The notes under the pieces: model-generated
Seen by the model: only the letters and a program-made list of their open reading frames with translations
The model's database searches: none
What the model was told of the DNA's origin: nothing
From: a virus
DNA length: 32,695 nt
Virus record (IMG/VR): IMGVR_UViG_3300041417_000036
Location: 1-32,695 of that record
Strand: one strand, 5' to 3'
Program-made: the position numbers and the translations under genes
Shown here: positions 20,681 through 27,554 of the stretch, piece by piece
Position numbering within the stretch: position 1 is the first letter of the stretch
Layout of the letters: each line of letters begins with the position of its first letter

Positions 20681-21697
20681 ATGCGACGTTGCCTCGTCCT
20701 CGGCGCCAACGGCCATCTGAGCGTCGCCCTCGTCAACCACCTCAAGGCCGAGGGCGCTTTCGTGCGTGCCGTCGGCCGCGGCTCGGCCCGGCACCTGTCC
20801 GACGCCGACGAGTACAACCGCGCCGACCTGCGCTTCGATGCCCCGCCGCGTCACTTCGAGGATATCGACGAGGTCTATCAGCTGGCCGCCGAGGTGGGCG
20901 GTCTCGGCTACATCCAGGACCGGAGCAACGATCTCAAGATTTTAACCGCCAACACCCTGATCAATCTCAACGTGCTCGAGGCGTGCGTGAGCGCGCGCGT
21001 CGGCCGCGTGTTCTTCGCCTCGTCGGCGTGCGTGTATCCGGCGCTCTACGAGCCCGATGGCGTGCATTTTCATGCCGCAACCCTCTACATGAGGGATGGC
21101 AGCGTAGTGGAGAAGGATTTCGGACGCTACGCCGAGACCGATGCCTACCCCGCAAACCCGCAGAACGAGTTCGGCTGGAGCAAGCTCTACTGCGAGCGCA
21201 TCTACGACGCCTACAGCCGCACCTACCCGCTCCCCGTGCGCATCGGTCGGCTGCATCAGGTGTACGGCCCCAGGGCCGAGTGGCGCGAGCCGCGCGCCAA
21301 GGTCGTCGCCTCCCTGTGCCGCAAAATCGCCGAATTGCCCGCCGAAGGCGGGGAGGTCCCCATCTGGGGTGACGGCAGCCAGCAGCGCTCGCTCACCTAC
21401 ATCACCGACGCGGTGGAGGGGATCGTGCGCCTCATGCGCAGCGAGGTGATCGGGCCGGTGAACCTGGGGTCGGAGGAGGCGGTGGACGTCATGAACCTTG
21501 CCAAGGTGCTCGGCGCGATCGCAGGCAAACCCCTGCGGATCGTCCCATCGCCCGGTCCCGTCGGCGCCCGGGTGCGCTTGTGCGACGGCACCCTCGCGAA
21601 GGAAAAGCTCGGGTGGACCCCGAGCGTGCCGTTCTGCGACGGCCTCGTCTCCACCTACGACTGGGTGCAGCGACAGGTGCTTGCGCAACGCCGCTGA
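20681..21697 (+). CDS. NAD-dependent sugar-nucleotide epimerase/dehydratase
   Basis: A 338-residue extended SDR protein. The Rossmann motif is GANGHLS (8-14); QLAAEVGGLGYIQD matches GDP-mannose 3,5-epimerase-like enzymes; SSACVYP (114-120) holds the catalytic Ser/Cys region; ETDAYPANPQNEFGWSKL (152-169) matches the active-site helix. The YxxxK motif reads F164-GWS-K168, so the catalytic tyrosine is replaced by phenylalanine. Later GRLHQVYGP and GDGSQQRSLTYI are typical. It probably makes or alters the sugar nucleotide used by the neighbouring transferases, if still active. GGAGG lies before ATG. Confidence 0.85.
   Translation: MRRCLVLGANGHLSVALVNHLKAEGAFVRAVGRGSARHLSDADEYNRADLRFDAPPRHFEDIDEVYQLAAEVGGLGYIQDRSNDLKILTANTLINLNVLEACVSARVGRVFFASSACVYPALYEPDGVHFHAATLYMRDGSVVEKDFGRYAETDAYPANPQNEFGWSKLYCERIYDAYSRTYPLPVRIGRLHQVYGPRAEWREPRAKVVASLCRKIAELPAEGGEVPIWGDGSQQRSLTYITDAVEGIVRLMRSEVIGPVNLGSEEAVDVMNLAKVLGAIAGKPLRIVPSPGPVGARVRLCDGTLAKEKLGWTPSVPFCDGLVSTYDWVQRQVLAQRR
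21338..21352. repeat. CCCGCC-GAA-GGCGGG palindrome, coding copy
   Basis: Inside the epimerase gene, read in frame as PAEGG. A member of the dispersed family. Confidence 0.55.
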
Positions 21698-21709
21698 GCG
21701 TGCTACAAG
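21681..21709 (+). promoter_or_regulatory. Promoter TTGCGC-N17-TACAAG
   Basis: The -35 (21681-21686) is in the end of the epimerase gene; the -10 is at 21704-21709. A short leader with GGAGGGG leads to ATG 21734. It would let the recombinase and TPR transferase be transcribed apart from the upstream genes. Confidence 0.6.
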
Positions 21710-21733
21710 TGCGCTACATCGCAGGAGGGGATC

Positions 21734-21925
21734 ATGAAGCGCAACTTGGTTAAGCGGTACCAGCGACACCTGTGGGGAGGTTTTCTCAACGGACGCCTCG
21801 ATCTCCGTTTCGGGCATAGCGGTGATGCTGGTAGGGCTGTCCCGGCCGTTTATGTTTCTCGCCGTGAGGCCAAGAAGCACTACGCGGACGTGCGCCGCAT
21901 CAGCATCAAGGAACTCGCCCGATGA
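21734..21925 (+). CDS. Hypothetical basic protein (63 aa)
   Basis: A very basic 63-residue protein (MKRNLVKRYQRHLWGGFLNG, later RREAKKHYADVRRISIKEL). It is not recognised. A strong GGAGGGG site follows the promoter at 21681. It is coupled to the recombinase by ATGA, so it may be a recombination accessory or control factor; that is inference. Confidence 0.55.
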   Translation: MKRNLVKRYQRHLWGGFLNGRLDLRFGHSGDAGRAVPAVYVSRREAKKHYADVRRISIKELAR

Positions 21926-22641
21926 TCCTCGGTTATGTCAGGGTCTCAACGCAAGAGCAGGTGAGCGGCACCTCCCCCGAGGACCAGGAGCGCACGATCC
22001 GCGGCTACGCGATGATGCAGGGCGCCGACCAATACTCCGTTCTCATCTTCGCCGACCCGGCCGTGAGCGGCGCCACCCCGCTCGACCAGCGTCCCGCGGG
22101 TAAGGACCTGCTGCTCAACGTCCACCGCGGCGACACGGTCGTCGCCTCCAAGCTCGATCGCATGTTCCGCTCCGCGCTCGACGCCTTGCAGGTTGCCGAG
22201 GATTTCAAGCGCAAGGGGATCAGGCTGGTGCTCCTCGACATGGGCTCGACCCCGGTCACCGAGGGCGGAATGGCGGCGTGCTTTTTTGCAATGGCGGCCG
22301 CGTTCGCCCAGCTGGAGCGCGAGCGCATCAACGAACGAATGTCCGATGGGCGCGCCGCCAAGCGCCGCAAGGGCGGCCACCTCGGCGGCGACGCCCCGTT
22401 CGGCTTCCGCGTCGTCGGCGAGGGTAAGGAGGCGATACTCGAGCCCGTGCCCGACGAGCAGGTGGTGCTCGACGAGTGCCGCGTGTTCGCCCGCCAGGGC
22501 CGCTCGCCCCACCGCGCCGCCAAGACCCTCAATCGCAAGGGCTACCGCACGCGCAACGGTAAGCCCTTTCACTGCGCGCAGGTTCAGCGCATCATGCGGC
22601 GTGCCGTGCACGATGCGAGTGTGGGAGCGACGCATGGGTAA
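21922..22641 (+). CDS. Serine recombinase, resolvase/invertase type
   Basis: A 239-residue site-specific recombinase. The catalytic domain has YVRVST with the nucleophile S9, and the SKLDRMFRS motif with R80 and R83. Then comes the long E helix and a short Recombinase/HTH region (ending in RTRNGKPFHCAQVQRIMRR). It lacks the long C-terminus of large serine integrases, so resolution or inversion is more likely than classic integration. It sits between the epimerase and a TPR glycosyltransferase. No inverted crossover sites were recognised nearby. Start is ATG at 21922 (ATGA overlap). Confidence 0.88.
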   Translation: MILGYVRVSTQEQVSGTSPEDQERTIRGYAMMQGADQYSVLIFADPAVSGATPLDQRPAGKDLLLNVHRGDTVVASKLDRMFRSALDALQVAEDFKRKGIRLVLLDMGSTPVTEGGMAACFFAMAAAFAQLERERINERMSDGRAAKRRKGGHLGGDAPFGFRVVGEGKEAILEPVPDEQVVLDECRVFARQGRSPHRAAKTLNRKGYRTRNGKPFHCAQVQRIMRRAVHDASVGATHG

Positions 22642-24028
22642 CCGCGCACACGCCGAGCAGCTCCACGCCTCCGCGCGCGAGGCGATGGCCGATCCGAATC
22701 GCTCGCAGGCGCTGGTCGACCACGCCTTCGCGTCGTGCTGCTCGGCCTGCTTCGCCGACCCGACGTGGTGGAACGCCTTTTACCACCAGGGCAATCACGA
22801 GGGCGACCGCGGCTGCTACCCGGCGGCGATCGCTCACTATCGGCAGGCGCTAGCGTGCGACATCCCCGACGCGCGCGACCGCGCCAAGGTGCTGTGCAAT
22901 CTCGGCTGGCGGCTGCACCAGGTGGGGCAGACCGAGGAAGCTTACAACGCCAGCCGCCAGGCGATCGACATCGACCCCGAGCTCGTCTATGCGTGGGTCA
23001 ACCTGTCGCAGATTTGCGGCACCCTCGGGCGGCCCGCCGAGGGCGTGGCGGCGGGGCAGCGCGCCTTTGCCCTCTCGCCGGCCGAGCCGACGGTCGAGCT
23101 CGCGCTCGCCTTCGCGCTCCTGTTCAACCACAACTTCGCCGCCGGCCTCAAGCACTTCGAGGTGCGGTTCTACCAGGAGCTTCGGCAGTATTACCACTAT
23201 CACTACCCGCGCTGGCAGGGCGAGAAGGGCATGAGCGTGTTCCTGGTCGCCGACCAGGGCCTGGGCGACACGCTGTCCTTCGCCCGCTTCGTGCCGGCGG
23301 CGTGCGCGCGCGCCGGTCATGTCCACGCCTTCGTGCAGGGCGAGCTGATGCGGGCGTTCCAGCACGCCTTTCGCAAGATCCCGAACCTGACGCTCTCCCC
23401 GAGTCCGAGCCCCTTTCCGCCCGCTGATGCGTGGACGACGTTCGTCTCCCTGCCCTTCGCGTTGGGCCTGACCGACGAGCAGATCAGGAACGCCCCCAAT
23501 ATCGAGGTGGCGTCCAACCTGATGCGGCGCAGCCACACCCCGCCCGGCTGGATGGTCCCCGATCGCAAGCTCCACGTCGGTATCGCGTGGGCGGGCAGTC
23601 CCAAGAACCTGATCGACAAGCACCGCAACATCCCGGTCGAGTTCTTCTTCGAGCTGCTGCGCGTGCCCGGCGTGCAACTCTACAGCCTCCAGGTCGACAG
23701 CAAGAAGGCCATGCTGCACGAGGCCGGCGGCGCCGGGTTGGTGCGCGACCTGTCGGGGTATATCAGGGACGTGTGCGACACGTGGGGCCTGCTGCGCGAT
23801 CTCGACCTCGTCATCACGTGCGAGTCGGCGCTGGGGCACATCGCGGCCGCCGTCAACCACGAGTGCTGGGTGCCTTACTCCTACCTCGGACGCGACCATC
23901 GCATCGGTCTCGACGGGACCGACCGGCTGTGGACGCCGCAGCACAAGATCATCCCCCAGGGGCCGTCCATGCGGTGGGACCGCGCGTTCGAGAGCATCGT
24001 CGAGCTTTTGAGGGAGCGCGCGAAGTGA
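22634..24028 (+). CDS. TPR glycosyltransferase (GT9/GT41-like)
   Basis: A 464-residue protein. Residues about 35-165 form tetratricopeptide repeats (RDRAKVLCNLGWRLHQVGQT, EEAYNASRQAIDIDPELVYA). Residues 200-464 are a GT-B-like transferase: FLVADQGLGDTLSFARFVP matches the E-QGLGDT-x-QF-x-RY-x-P motif, VGIAWAGSPKN follows, then IRDVCDTWGLLRDLDLVITC and ESALGHIAAAV. Such TPR transferases often glycosylate proteins. ATG at 22634 overlaps the recombinase by eight bases. Third transferase of the island. Confidence 0.8.
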   Translation: MGNRAHAEQLHASAREAMADPNRSQALVDHAFASCCSACFADPTWWNAFYHQGNHEGDRGCYPAAIAHYRQALACDIPDARDRAKVLCNLGWRLHQVGQTEEAYNASRQAIDIDPELVYAWVNLSQICGTLGRPAEGVAAGQRAFALSPAEPTVELALAFALLFNHNFAAGLKHFEVRFYQELRQYYHYHYPRWQGEKGMSVFLVADQGLGDTLSFARFVPAACARAGHVHAFVQGELMRAFQHAFRKIPNLTLSPSPSPFPPADAWTTFVSLPFALGLTDEQIRNAPNIEVASNLMRRSHTPPGWMVPDRKLHVGIAWAGSPKNLIDKHRNIPVEFFFELLRVPGVQLYSLQVDSKKAMLHEAGGAGLVRDLSGYIRDVCDTWGLLRDLDLVITCESALGHIAAAVNHECWVPYSYLGRDHRIGLDGTDRLWTPQHKIIPQGPSMRWDRAFESIVELLRERAK

Positions 24029-24204
24029 AACCCTCATGGGAGCGCTGGCCCCCCAACTGCTGCGAGACCTGCGTCGGTCCGTGGAAGCGAACGGATGAGC
24101 ACGTCGGCACCTGCGGCAACGCTGCCTCCCTCGAATACGGCCTCGTCACCGATTCGCGGTTCCGCTGCCCGAGCTTCCAGAGGAAGCCCGATGACCAAGG
24201 ATGA
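24025..24204 (+). CDS. Small cysteine-rich protein (59 aa)
   Basis: GTG at 24025 overlaps the transferase stop (GTGA). The protein begins MKPSWERWPPNCCETC and has five cysteines (12, 13, 16, 30, 48), consistent with one zinc site. Not recognised. It overlaps the next gene by 14 bases. Confidence 0.6.
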   Translation: MKPSWERWPPNCCETCVGPWKRTDEHVGTCGNAASLEYGLVTDSRFRCPSFQRKPDDQG

Positions 24205-24427
24205 GTTCAAGCGCATCTGCAAGTCCCAGCGCATGACGCAGCAGCAGATGTGCGCGCTCTTCGGGCACAACAGGAACATGGGCTACTACGGATTCCCGAA
24301 GCTCGCCGTGGTCATGCTTCGCCTGCTCGACGACGGCACGATCACGCCGGCCGACATCAGGAGGGCATCCAATGGCGTGGAGCCGCGACGTCTTCTCGAC
24401 GATGATCCAGTCCGTCGGGCACAATGA
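24191..24427 (+). CDS. Small HTH-like protein (78 aa)
   Basis: ATG at 24191. Residues 3-45 (DEFKRICKSQRMTQQQMCAL, FGHNRNMGYYGFPKLAVVM) have the spacing of an HTH, and LRLLDDGTI follows as in minimal XRE-like phage proteins. The C-terminal 25 residues overlap the next gene by 56 bases and may be dispensable. A regulatory role is inferred. Confidence 0.55.
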   Translation: MTKDEFKRICKSQRMTQQQMCALFGHNRNMGYYGFPKLAVVMLRLLDDGTITPADIRRASNGVEPRRLLDDDPVRRAQ

Positions 24428-24590
24428 GGACGAGGAGTCCCCCGAGATGACGATCGTGTTCGCCAAGGGCGGCACCTACGTCTACGAGGGCGTGCCCGAG
24501 GATGTGGCGGACCAGGGTTCACGCGCGCCGTCGGTCGGGCAATGGTTCTTGTCCGAGATTAAGGGGCGGTATCAGTTCAGGAAGCAATGA
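24372..24590 (+). CDS. KTSC domain protein (72 aa)
   Basis: Matches the KTSC pattern seen in many small phage proteins: a first strand, then MTIVFAKGGTYVYEGVPEDV and APSVGQWFLSEIKGRYQFRK. The function of the family is not settled. Coupled to the next gene by ATGA. Confidence 0.7.
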   Translation: MAWSRDVFSTMIQSVGHNEDEESPEMTIVFAKGGTYVYEGVPEDVADQGSRAPSVGQWFLSEIKGRYQFRKQ

Positions 24591-24808
24591 TGAAGTTTGA
24601 AGGACGATGCTACGACGGGCCTTGGCATGACCGGATGTACTCGTCGGATCGTCGGTACGTCCAAGTTACGATTCCCGAGTCTCTCGCCGTATGCAAGTAC
24701 GCATCGATGGCGCCGCCTGACACTTTGATGCTCTACACGGGCCTGTATGTTTGGAATGGCTCGATGAAGCTGTGGATTTGGTATCCGCCTGGAAAGTACC
24801 CAAGATGA
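24587..24808 (+). CDS. Hypothetical small protein (73 aa)
   Basis: Starts ATGATG at 24587, overlapping the preceding TGA; either Met could be used. Aromatic-rich, with beta-like stretches (RRYVQVTIPES, LMLYTGLYVWNGSMKLWIWY). It uses more A and T in third codon positions than its neighbours. Not recognised. Coupled to the next gene by ATGA. Confidence 0.55.
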   Translation: MMKFEGRCYDGPWHDRMYSSDRRYVQVTIPESLAVCKYASMAPPDTLMLYTGLYVWNGSMKLWIWYPPGKYPR

Positions 24809-25077
24809 CCTTCATCGAACGCCCCGCTGCCAACGACCCGGCCGACCCGTTCACCAAGATGGCGACCCGGATCACCCACAACACCGAGGGCGCCCGCTTC
24901 GGCGGCGCCGTCGTGATCGTGCCGCCGGACGGCGGCGGCGAGCCGATCGAGATCCTGTTCCTCGACCAGGCGGCCGATGCCGCGCTGTTCTGGTCGACGG
25001 TGCGCACCAAGATCACCGCGGTGCTGGAGGCGCTGGCCGAGAAGGAGCGGCAGGGAGGGTGGGGTGGACGGCGGTAG
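24805..25077 (+). CDS. Hypothetical protein upstream of terminase (90 aa)
   Basis: ATG at 24805 overlaps the preceding stop; an in-frame ATG at 24751 is inside the previous gene. The protein has a beta segment GAVVIVPPDGGGEPIEILFL and a C-terminal helix (AALFWSTVRTKITAVLEALA). Its place just ahead of TerL would suit a small terminase subunit, but no HTH is visible and I would not call it that. Confidence 0.55.
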   Translation: MTFIERPAANDPADPFTKMATRITHNTEGARFGGAVVIVPPDGGGEPIEILFLDQAADAALFWSTVRTKITAVLEALAEKERQGGWGGRR

Positions 25078-25093
25078 GCTTTAGTCCTACCCT
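25065..25093 (+). promoter_or_regulatory. Possible late promoter TGGACG-N17-TACCCT with hairpin
   Basis: The -35 is at 25065-25070 and the -10 at 25088-25093. Transcription would start at or beside the A of the terminase ATG (25100), which has no Shine-Dalgarno. A hairpin GGTAGG-N7-CCTACC (25073-25091) overlaps the -10 and could be an operator. Weaker match than the other promoters. Confidence 0.4.
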
Positions 25094-25099
25094 GCCCCC

Positions 25100-27013
25100 A
25101 TGGCAGGCTGGTCACGGCAGAAGCGGCTGAAAGTCGAGAGGGCATTCTACCTCTATCTCGACGCCTGCGTCATCAATTCCAAGGATCTCGGCCCGATCAA
25201 CCTCGGGGAGCACCTCTACGAGGGGCAGCGCCGCGTCATCACGCAGATTTTCGACGCGCTCGAGGCCGACATCCGCAACATCTGGATTCTGAAATCTCGG
25301 CAGCTCGGCATCTCCACCATCATCCGGGCGCTCGTCATCTTCCTTCTCGGCGTTCACCACGGCCTCAAGGGCGCGATCGTCTTCGACACCGACCCGAACA
25401 AGGCTGAAGCCCACGCCGAGATGGTGACGATGATCGGCGACCTGCCGCCGACTCTCGGCTTCCCGGCGATCAAGCGCGACAACGTGCGCCTCGGCACCAC
25501 GCTGGCGAACGACTCGAAGCTTCTGTTCATGTCGGCCGGCGTGAAGAAGACCAAGGGCAGCGGCACCCTCGGCCGCTCGGTCGGCATCACGATCGCCCAC
25601 CTGTCGGAGCTCTGTTCCTACGATAACGACGAGGGATTGGAAGCATTTCGCAATTCGCTTTCGGAGGTGCATGAGAACCGGCTCTACATCTACGAGTCCA
25701 CCGCTCGCGGACCAAATCGGTGGAAGCAGATGTGGGATGATGCGCGGCTCGACCCGGATCACAATTGCTGCATATTTCTTGGGTGGTGGTGCAAGCAGTC
25801 TCAGGCGATCGCCAAGACAGATCGGGATTTTCAGAAGTACGGCGTTTATGATGTGTCTGAGCGCGAGTTGGAAAAGATTAGGGCTGTCAAGGAAAAGTAC
25901 AATCACGATATAACGATCGAGCAACTTTCTTGGATCAGGAAGCACATGGATCCGTCGCTCCAGTCTACTGGAGTCGACGACATCGATTACGAGGGTAATC
26001 CGCTTCGCATTCAAGAGCAGCCGTGGACTGAGGATGAAGCGTTTCAGCAAACTGGATCGATCTTCTTTAGTGCACCTCGACTCACCGAGCAGACCAACAA
26101 CAACGTCTCGCACAAATGGACGGGGTACGTATTTAACATCGCCGATGAGTTCGATAGTCTCATAGTTGCTCACGCCGGCAATCATAAGAGCGTAGAGTTA
26201 AAGGTGTGGGAGCCTCCAGAACGCGGTGCCGTTTATGTCATGGGTATAGATACCGCCTATGGCGAGAATGACAAAAACGACTCGTCAAGCTTTCAAGTGT
26301 TGCGTTGCTTTGCAGACGGTATAGATCAAGTAGCCGAGTACAATTGGCCCTTGATTACTACCCAGCAGTATGCTTGGGTGATTGCTGCCACCATGGGGTG
26401 GTATGCGTCGGAGGGGTCCGAGATTCGCTACATTCTAGAGCTGAACGGCCCTGGTACTTCGGTCTACACTGAATTGCGCACGTTGCGACAGCGTATCGAC
26501 GCTGGGTATCGGCGTGCCGAGGTAGCCGAGAAGGGGTTGCAGAACATATTTGCGAACGTGCGCACTTTCGTCTATTCGCGGCCTGATTCGTTCGGCCCCG
26601 GGCATAATTTTCATTGGAAGACTCAAGTGCAGAACAAGGTCCCGTTGATGGAGGACTTGCGTAACTTCGTCTCCAACGGGCTCCTTCGCGTGCGCTCGCT
26701 CTCCGCGATTGAGGAGATGAAGAACGTGTCGCGGGACGGCGATTCGATCGGTGCTCAGGGTAGCATGCACGATGACCGGGTGTTCAGCCTCGGGCTGTCA
26801 TGCTATTATTGGAAAAATGCAATTCGCCAGGCCCTGATTTCGGGCCGGCGCACGCGGGAGGCCGAGGCCGCCAAGAAGCGCCTGAGCATCACCGATCAGG
26901 TTTACCTCTTTCAACAGTCGATGATGTCTGATTTCATGGCGCGGAAGCAGACGGTCCGGCGGCAGCAGGCGCAGGCCGCGCGGAACTGGCGGTCGGGCGC
27001 TAGGAGGTATTAG
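25100..27013 (+). CDS. terL: Terminase large subunit
   Basis: A 637-residue packaging motor/nuclease. The ATPase domain has a Walker A variant KSRQLGIST (65-73), Walker B GITIAHLSE (162-170) and the coupling motif YESTARG. The nuclease domain begins VMGIDTAYGENDKNDSSSFQ with D384 as a probable metal ligand. It cuts and pumps DNA into the prohead through the portal encoded downstream. From about 25620 to about 26640 codon choice shifts toward A/T endings relative to both ends, suggesting a recombinant segment. No Shine-Dalgarno precedes the ATG. Confidence 0.92.
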   Translation: MAGWSRQKRLKVERAFYLYLDACVINSKDLGPINLGEHLYEGQRRVITQIFDALEADIRNIWILKSRQLGISTIIRALVIFLLGVHHGLKGAIVFDTDPNKAEAHAEMVTMIGDLPPTLGFPAIKRDNVRLGTTLANDSKLLFMSAGVKKTKGSGTLGRSVGITIAHLSELCSYDNDEGLEAFRNSLSEVHENRLYIYESTARGPNRWKQMWDDARLDPDHNCCIFLGWWCKQSQAIAKTDRDFQKYGVYDVSERELEKIRAVKEKYNHDITIEQLSWIRKHMDPSLQSTGVDDIDYEGNPLRIQEQPWTEDEAFQQTGSIFFSAPRLTEQTNNNVSHKWTGYVFNIADEFDSLIVAHAGNHKSVELKVWEPPERGAVYVMGIDTAYGENDKNDSSSFQVLRCFADGIDQVAEYNWPLITTQQYAWVIAATMGWYASEGSEIRYILELNGPGTSVYTELRTLRQRIDAGYRRAEVAEKGLQNIFANVRTFVYSRPDSFGPGHNFHWKTQVQNKVPLMEDLRNFVSNGLLRVRSLSAIEEMKNVSRDGDSIGAQGSMHDDRVFSLGLSCYYWKNAIRQALISGRRTREAEAAKKRLSITDQVYLFQQSMMSDFMARKQTVRRQQAQAARNWRSGARRY

Positions 27014-27014
27014 G

Positions 27015-27554
27015 ATGCGTTACCGTTGCCCGGATTGCCGCGGCCTATTTCCCATGCCTGGCGGCGCCATCCTCGATTCCTGTCCGCTGTGCGGCTACGA
27101 CACCTCGGTGCCCGAGCGGGACGAGATTCAGCTTCCGGCGTTCCTCTCCCCGCGCGCCAAGAACGAGGACACCCTCTACCGCCAGGTCGAGGCCGGGAGC
27201 GAGGAGCGCGTGCGGCTCGCCGCGGAGGCGGCCGGCTGCGACGCCTCCGACATGGCGGGGCTCAAGATCACCAACATGCAGACCGGCAAGGGCGCGGAGC
27301 CGCTCACCCTGCCCGCCAACCCGGTCAGCCAGCGGATGGCCGAGATGGAGGCGCGCGGACTGCCCACGGGCTTCGGCGCCAACGCGCAGGGCGCGGCCGC
27401 ATCCCCGATGGTGCAGTCCGGCCCCTACCCCAACGCCGGCGCCCACTTCCAGTCGGCGCTGCGCGAGCATCACGGGAAGGTCACCAATTACACGGCGGTC
27501 GGCGATAACCCGGCCGTCGAGGTGATGCAGCCCGGGTACAGGAGGCGTGCGTGA
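27015..27554 (+). CDS. Zinc-ribbon phage protein (179 aa)
   Basis: An N-terminal zinc ribbon MRYRCPDCRGLFP, with CPLCG after it (C5, C8, C23, C26). The rest is Ala/Gly/Pro-rich and probably flexible, with a helical stretch near 65-75 and a conserved-looking C-terminal AGAHFQSALREHHG. It lies between TerL and portal with a one-base gap and a GTGA overlap, so a role in packaging or head assembly is likely but unproven. Confidence 0.7.
   Translation: MRYRCPDCRGLFPMPGGAILDSCPLCGYDTSVPERDEIQLPAFLSPRAKNEDTLYRQVEAGSEERVRLAAEAAGCDASDMAGLKITNMQTGKGAEPLTLPANPVSQRMAEMEARGLPTGFGANAQGAAASPMVQSGPYPNAGAHFQSALREHHGKVTNYTAVGDNPAVEVMQPGYRRRA

Noticed and set aside
20600-22700. Inverted crossover sites for the serine recombinase
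   Set aside because: Looked for matching inverted repeats around the recombinase; only the short CCCGCC/GGCGGG family was seen, which is too generic and occurs far away as well.
24805-25077. Small terminase subunit by position
   Set aside because: There is no visible HTH or typical TerS coiled coil; position alone is not enough.
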